A stretch of 5,198 bases of DNA from Tannerella sp. (lineage in GTDB: Bacteria; Bacteroidota; Bacteroidia; Bacteroidales; Tannerellaceae), in contig JAIRYY010000094.1 of assembly GCA_031267485.1 (NCBI GenBank), positions 1-5,198 on the forward strand, read 5' to 3'. Positions 1 through 5,198 of this stretch are shown here, in pieces. Position 1 is the first letter of the stretch. The number at the start of each line of letters is the position of its first letter. The position numbers and the translations under genes are program-made. Below the pieces are notes generated by a model. It saw only the letters and a program-made list of their open reading frames with translations, ran no database searches and was not told where the DNA came from.

Positions 1-91
1 GAAAAGTGTCTGTCTTTTTAAAGACAGAGGCAAAACAAACACGAAAATCGTCTGTCTTAAAAAAGACAGAGGCAAAACAAACAGTAAAAAC
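1..91. repeat. 42-bp tandem repeat with internal hairpin, two full units, continuing off the left edge
   Basis: Two adjacent 42-bp units occupy 8-49 and 50-91 and agree at 36 of 42 positions by my count. The last bases of a preceding unit (GAAAA, 1-5) suggest that the array continues upstream. Each unit starts with an inverted repeat: TCTGTCTTT-TT-AAAGACAGA at 9-28 and TCTGTCTT-AAAA-AAGACAGA at 51-70. It then has the shared tail GGCAAAACAAACA. Three of the six differences are consecutive T-to-A changes at the hairpin apex, so the arms stay paired. The other three lie in the unit's last eight bases. As 42 is a multiple of 3, the array stays open in one frame (SVFLKTEAKQT / SVLKKTEAKQT), but I see no convincing gene around it. 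The function is unknown; a non-coding intergenic repeat is the likeliest reading. Confidence 0.8.
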
Positions 92-358
92 GTTTCCGGT
101 AATTACCCGAAAGGAAAAATCGGTTAAAAACGCCGGACTTCACATCCTGTTTTTTCATACGCAGGTACGGCAACAGCAAATTACCGGTAATATCCGCGCC
201 TGTCGGCCTGTCGGGGATGCAATCATTTATTTACGGAGCCTCGTGCGGAACGTTTTTCGGCGGACATTTCCTGTGTGCGGAGGTCTTTTCCGATACTTTT
301 CCGTCGCAATGCGGCAAAAAGACAGTAAAGTGCGACAATCAGGAATGTACTCCAATAG
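92..358. other. Gene-poor stretch between the tandem repeat and the Rpn relic
   Basis: I see no RNA gene and no recognisable protein family here. It holds two perfect palindromes, GGTAATTACC at 98-107 and ATTACCGGTAAT at 180-191, which share the octamer CCGGTAAT (96-103 and 184-191). It also holds most of a possible small minus-strand ORF, described separately. A plus-strand frame is open from position 6 to 368, but it only reads through the tandem repeat and has no family resemblance. The stretch may include decayed sequence from the missing 5' part of the Rpn-type gene, though I could not align any of it with confidence. Confidence 0.5.
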
Positions 359-384
359 AGGCAGCTGAAAACGGTATATCTCAT
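223..384 (-). CDS. Possible small single-pass membrane protein, 53 residues
   Basis: I do not recognise this protein. The ORF runs from an ATG (complement of 382-384) to TGA (complement of 223-225). It encodes a short N-terminus, one hydrophobic segment at about residues 5-26 that includes FLIVALYCLFAAL, and then a basic tail beginning RRKSIGKDL and ending VNK. Positive charges directly after the hydrophobic stretch would favour an anchor with a cytoplasmic C-terminus. Against it: no clear ribosome binding site, no TAnnTTTG box just upstream, and its first codons lie opposite the Rpn relic on the other strand. A chance ORF in decayed DNA is at least as likely. The segregation of hydrophobic and basic parts is the only positive evidence. 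Confidence 0.25.
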   Translation of the reverse strand: MRYTVFSCLYWSTFLIVALYCLFAALRRKSIGKDLRTQEMSAEKRSARGSVNK

Positions 385-613
385 TGCGATACTTGATTTT
401 GTTGAGTTTGATGAGGAGGAAGCGAGAGACCGTTACATCGAACATGTATACCTGTACCGCCGGCATGCGCATCGGCCGCACCGAGGGCATGGAAATGAAA
501 AGATAAGAACGGCAAATGAAATGCTTCAGGAGGGGATGCCGGTCGACCCTGTCGCAAAATGTACCGGCTATACGATTGAAGTATTAGAAAAGGTAAAAGC
601 GCAAAATTCCTGA
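359..613 (+). pseudogene. Relic of an Rpn-family PD-(D/E)XK nuclease / putative transposase
   Basis: One frame reads RQLKTVYLIAILDFVEF, then EARDRYIEHVYLYRR. This resembles the segment after the nuclease core in Rpn/T_den_put_tspse proteins, where LK-VY-I-ILDF is typical. At about 458-465 the family-like reading moves to another frame, giving GMRIGRTEGMEM (462-497), like the EG-rich linker of these proteins. That frame stops at TAA 504-506. Near 497 the reading returns to the first frame with the characteristic C-terminal tail: ANEMLQEGMPVDPVAKCTGY, then IEVLEKVKAQNS, and TGA at 611-613. The N-terminal catalytic core is absent (in-frame TAG at 356-358, no start codon). About a hundred residues between HVYLYRR and the linker also seem missing. 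The intact family comprises recombination-promoting nucleases linked to mobile DNA. This copy cannot make a functional enzyme. The family assignment comes from remembered motif patterns, not from a search. Confidence 0.7.
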
Positions 614-661
614 CAGCGTTATGAAATAGCGCCATTTGCTTTCACCGGCAGGGACGTCATG

Positions 662-723
662 AAAAAACTGTCTCAAAAACCACGTTTACATGACGAAACG
701 CGGTTTTTTGAGACAGTTTTTTT
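662..723. terminator. Bidirectional Rho-independent terminator
   Basis: A long imperfect hairpin is visible. ACTGTCTC (667-674) pairs with GAGACAGT (710-717), and A675-A679 pair with T705-T709. CC (680-681) pairs with GG (702-703) after one bulged T. CGTTT (683-687) pairs with AAACG (696-700), leaving an 8-base loop at 688-695. Runs of A (662-667) and T (717-723) flank the stem, so the transcript ends in a U tract on either strand. On the minus strand it lies about 35 nt past the stop codon of the beta-galactosidase gene and is well placed to end that transcript. On the plus strand it would stop transcription coming from the Rpn relic region before it runs antisense into the glycosidase. Confidence 0.85.
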
Positions 724-757
724 AACGCTGATTCGGAATCAGTCCCGGCACATTTTT

Positions 758-3886
<3,129 letters not shown>

Positions 3887-3905
3887 TTAATGATAATTGT
3901 GGGCG

Positions 3906-3913
3906 TAAAGATA
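3906..3913 (-). promoter_or_regulatory. Putative -7 box of the beta-galactosidase promoter
   Basis: Read on the minus strand, this is TATCTTTA, one base from the Bacteroidota sigma-ABfr -7 consensus TAnnTTTG. It lies 34 bases upstream of the lacZ ATG, so transcription would start near 3899 and give a leader of about 28 nt. I do not see a good TTTG -33 element at the expected distance, so the promoter may be weak or need an activator. The box is flanked by the AT-rich inverted repeat ATAATT (3893-3898) / AATTAT (3916-3921), which may be coincidental. Confidence 0.45.
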
Positions 3914-3934
3914 GGAATTATAAAGCTAATTTCA

Positions 3935-3942
3935 TACTTTTG
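3935..3942 (+). promoter_or_regulatory. Putative -7 box of the yqeY promoter
   Basis: TACTTTTG matches the Bacteroidota TAnnTTTG consensus exactly and ends 27 bases before the yqeY ATG. Transcription would start near 3948-3950, giving a leader of about 20 nt that contains a run of nine A residues. No clear TTTG -33 element is visible upstream. It sits about 20 bp from the opposing lacZ box, so the two divergent promoters overlap and polymerase binding at one could interfere with the other. Confidence 0.55.
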
Positions 3943-3969
3943 TGACCGTATAAAAAAAAACGGAATACT

Positions 3970-4419
3970 ATGAGTTTATTTGACCAAATCAGCAGCGACA
4001 TAAAGGCTGCCATGTTAGCGAAAGAAAAAGTGAGACTTGAAGCTCTCCGCAATGTGAAAAAGTTTTTCCTGGAAGCGAAAACCGCGCCGGGAGCAAACGA
4101 CACGTTGACGGATGATGCGGCTCTGAAGATTATTCAGAAACTGGTGAAACAGGGAAAGGATTCCGCCCGGATATATGCGGAACAGAACCGTCCGGAACTG
4201 GCGGAAACGGAGCTTGAGCAGGTGCGCGTCCTTGAGGGCTATTTGCCGAAACAGCTGTCTCCCGGCGAACTGGAGGCGGAGCTGAAAAAAATCATTGAAG
4301 AGGCGGGCGCTTCCGGCCCGAAGGATATGGGAAAGGTTATGGGAGCGGCAACCAAAGCGTTGTCGGGCCGGGCCGATGGCCGCGCTGTTTCGGAAACCGT
4401 AAAGCGGTTGCTGGGGTAG
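3970..4419 (+). CDS. yqeY: GatB/YqeY domain-containing protein
   Basis: This complete 149-residue protein matches the usual YqeY length of about 150. Family signatures are the start LFDQISSDIKAAMLAKEKVR followed by LEALRN (3-27), the helical segment with KQGKDSARIYAEQNRPELAE (60-79), EVRVLEGYLPKQLS-like sequence (83-97), and the hallmark C-terminus GPKDMGKVMGAATKALSGRA, DGRAVSETVKRLLG (116-149). The fold is an all-helical N-terminal domain plus a small C-terminal domain related to the tail of GatB, the tRNA-dependent amidotransferase subunit that contacts tRNA. The precise role of free-standing YqeY is not established; it is a soluble cytoplasmic protein with no catalytic motif of its own. 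The ATG at 3970 sits at the family's conserved N-terminus and just after a good -7 box. No Shine-Dalgarno is seen. cstA follows in the same direction after 69 bp with no terminator hairpin visible, so read-through is possible. Confidence 0.95.
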   Translation: MSLFDQISSDIKAAMLAKEKVRLEALRNVKKFFLEAKTAPGANDTLTDDAALKIIQKLVKQGKDSARIYAEQNRPELAETELEQVRVLEGYLPKQLSPGELEAELKKIIEEAGASGPKDMGKVMGAATKALSGRADGRAVSETVKRLLG

Positions 4420-4435
4420 GGTGGGGAAGATGAAT

Positions 4436-4443
4436 TATCTTTA
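4436..4443 (+). promoter_or_regulatory. Possible -7 box of a cstA promoter
   Basis: TATCTTTA, followed by C, is the same nine bases (TATCTTTAC) found before lacZ on the other strand, and is one base from TAnnTTTG. It lies 45 bases upstream of the cstA ATG. A TTG at 4408-4410 could be a -33 element, but the 25-base gap is longer than usual. If it is active, cstA can be transcribed independently of yqeY, with a leader of about 39 nt that includes an 11-codon mini-ORF. Confidence 0.35.
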
Positions 4444-4449
4444 CACACG

Positions 4450-4485
4450 ATGAGAAGTTTTATATTAACCTGTCTAAACTGCTGA
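4450..4485 (+). other. 11-codon mini-ORF in the cstA leader
   Basis: An ATG at 4450 opens a reading frame encoding MRSFILTCLNC and ending with TGA at 4483-4485. Only three bases separate that stop from the cstA ATG, and the two frames are in phase. A ribosome ending here could re-start on cstA (coupling), or the peptide could act as a leader. Equally, such a short ORF may occur by chance. No ribosome binding site distinguishes it, apart from a GGGGAAGA stretch at 4423-4430 that is too far upstream to be convincing. Confidence 0.2.
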
Positions 4486-4488
4486 AAA

Positions 4489-5198
4489 ATGGTATCTTTT
4501 GTCGGATGTTTATTGTTTTTAATCGCAGGCTATTTCATTTATGGAAGCCTGATAGAGCGCATTTTCGGCGCGGACCCGAACCGTCCGACGCCGGCGTATG
4601 CGCAACAGGACGGGATTGACTATGTCCCGATGTCATGGTGGCGCGTTTTCCTCATACAGTTCCTGAACATTGCGGGGCTGGGGCCTATCTTCGGGGCGAT
4701 TATGGGGGTGATGTTCGGCCCGGCCGCCTTTTTATGGATTGTTATCGGAACCATATTCGGAGGAGCGGTGCACGATTATATTTCGGGGATGATGTCCGTG
4801 CGCGAGGGCGGAGTCAGCCTGCCGGAACTTGTCGGGAAAGAGCTTGGGAAATACATCAAGCTGTTCATGCGCCTGTTCTCGCTGCTGCTGATGATTCTCG
4901 TCGGCGCCGTATTTGTTTCCGGCCCGGCGGGACTGCTTAACGGTCTGATGCCCGGCGTGAGCGTGCTTGTCTGGACTATCCTGGTGTTTGTCTACTATAT
5001 GCTGGCGACGCTGCTTCCGATAGACAAGATTATCGGCCGGATTTATCCGGTTTTCGGTTTTGCGCTGCTGTTTATGGCCGTGGGAATTTTATGGGCCCTG
5101 TTCTTCAATAATGCCTGCATACCGGAATTTACCGAAGGATTTGCGAACAGGAATCCGAACGGCAACCTGCACATCTTCCCGATGATGTTCGTAAGCAT
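4489..5198 (+). CDS. cstA: CstA-family carbon starvation / peptide or pyruvate transporter, N-terminal part
   Basis: The first 236 codons are present and the gene runs off the right edge; family members of this type are usually near 480 residues, so about half is seen. CstA proteins are inner-membrane proton-linked transporters. E. coli CstA is tied to peptide uptake in starvation, and its relative BtsT carries pyruvate; the substrate here is not determinable. Signatures are DYVPMSWWRVFLIQFLNIAG (44-63), LGPIFGAIMG (64-73), LWIVIGTIFGGAVHDYISGM (82-101) with MSVREGG (102-108), and LPELVGKELGKYIKLFMRLF (111-130). Predicted membrane segments are at about 2-22, 53-73, 78-100, 127-150, 156-178 and 186-206. 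The start is firm: an in-frame TGA lies four bases upstream (4483-4485), and the protein begins at the family's usual first helix (MVSFVGCLLFLIAGYFIYGS). No Shine-Dalgarno is seen; GAAAA precedes the ATG. The gene is co-directional with yqeY. Confidence 0.93.
   Translation, partial: MVSFVGCLLFLIAGYFIYGSLIERIFGADPNRPTPAYAQQDGIDYVPMSWWRVFLIQFLNIAGLGPIFGAIMGVMFGPAAFLWIVIGTIFGGAVHDYISGMMSVREGGVSLPELVGKELGKYIKLFMRLFSLLLMILVGAVFVSGPAGLLNGLMPGVSVLVWTILVFVYYMLATLLPIDKIIGRIYPVFGFALLFMAVGILWALFFNNACIPEFTEGFANRNPNGNLHIFPMMFVS

Noticed and set aside
8..91. A CRISPR-like array
   Set aside because: Only two units with a 42-bp period are seen. The conserved part takes up nearly the whole unit, leaving about 8 bp between copies, too short for spacers, and no cas gene is present.
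6..368. A 120-codon plus-strand frame across the tandem repeat
   Set aside because: Its first part is just the 42-bp repeat read as codons. The rest has no family resemblance, and the start lies at the window edge inside the repeat.
227..635. Two minus-strand frames of 84 and 87 codons (227-490 and 381-635)
   Set aside because: They overlap the Rpn relic on the opposite strand, have no recognisable motif, and look like chance frames.
4635..4940. A 101-codon plus-strand frame inside cstA
   Set aside because: It is out of frame with the clearly recognisable CstA protein, and its arginine- and glycine-rich translation is a shadow.

Overview
The window looks like a chromosomal piece of a moderately GC-rich member of the Bacteroidales (phylum Bacteroidota). 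The clues are promoter boxes of the Bacteroidota type (TAnnTTTG-like, e.g. TATCTTTA and TACTTTTG), start codons without a Shine-Dalgarno sequence but with A-rich leaders, an exported family-2 glycosidase, and CstA and YqeY proteins that read like those of gut Bacteroidales. The GC-rich codon choice suggests a Rikenellaceae/Alistipes-like organism rather than a classical Bacteroides, but this is an inference from composition only.

Layout. Positions 1-660 hold no convincing intact gene. They contain a 42-bp tandem repeat with an internal hairpin, cut by the left edge. A possible 53-residue single-pass membrane ORF lies on the minus strand. On the plus strand is a frameshifted, internally deleted remnant of an Rpn-type (PD-(D/E)XK nuclease / putative transposase) gene. 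A strong hairpin with T tracts on both sides (662-723) then separates this relic region from the next gene and can stop transcription from either direction. Positions 758-3871 (minus strand) are a complete 1037-residue exported GH2 beta-galactosidase with all catalytic residues. A 98-bp divergent intergenic region carries promoter-like boxes on both strands. Downstream on the plus strand are a complete GatB/YqeY-domain protein (3970-4419) and the first 236 codons of a CstA-family transporter (from 4489), which runs off the right edge.

How the genes relate. The beta-galactosidase would release galactose from beta-galactosides in the periplasm. No SusC/SusD pair, regulator or second glycosidase is visible, so it cannot be placed in a polysaccharide-utilisation locus from this window. 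yqeY and cstA are co-directional, 69 bp apart, and cstA may also have its own promoter. They are housekeeping or nutrient-stress genes with no evident functional link to the glycosidase.

I did not find a clear new biological system. The most unusual items are the decayed Rpn gene, the hairpin-bearing tandem repeat, the possible small membrane protein opposite the relic, an 11-codon mini-ORF directly before cstA, and the total absence of TTA, CTA and TCA codons from the 1037-codon lacZ, which leaves a very long spurious antisense frame.
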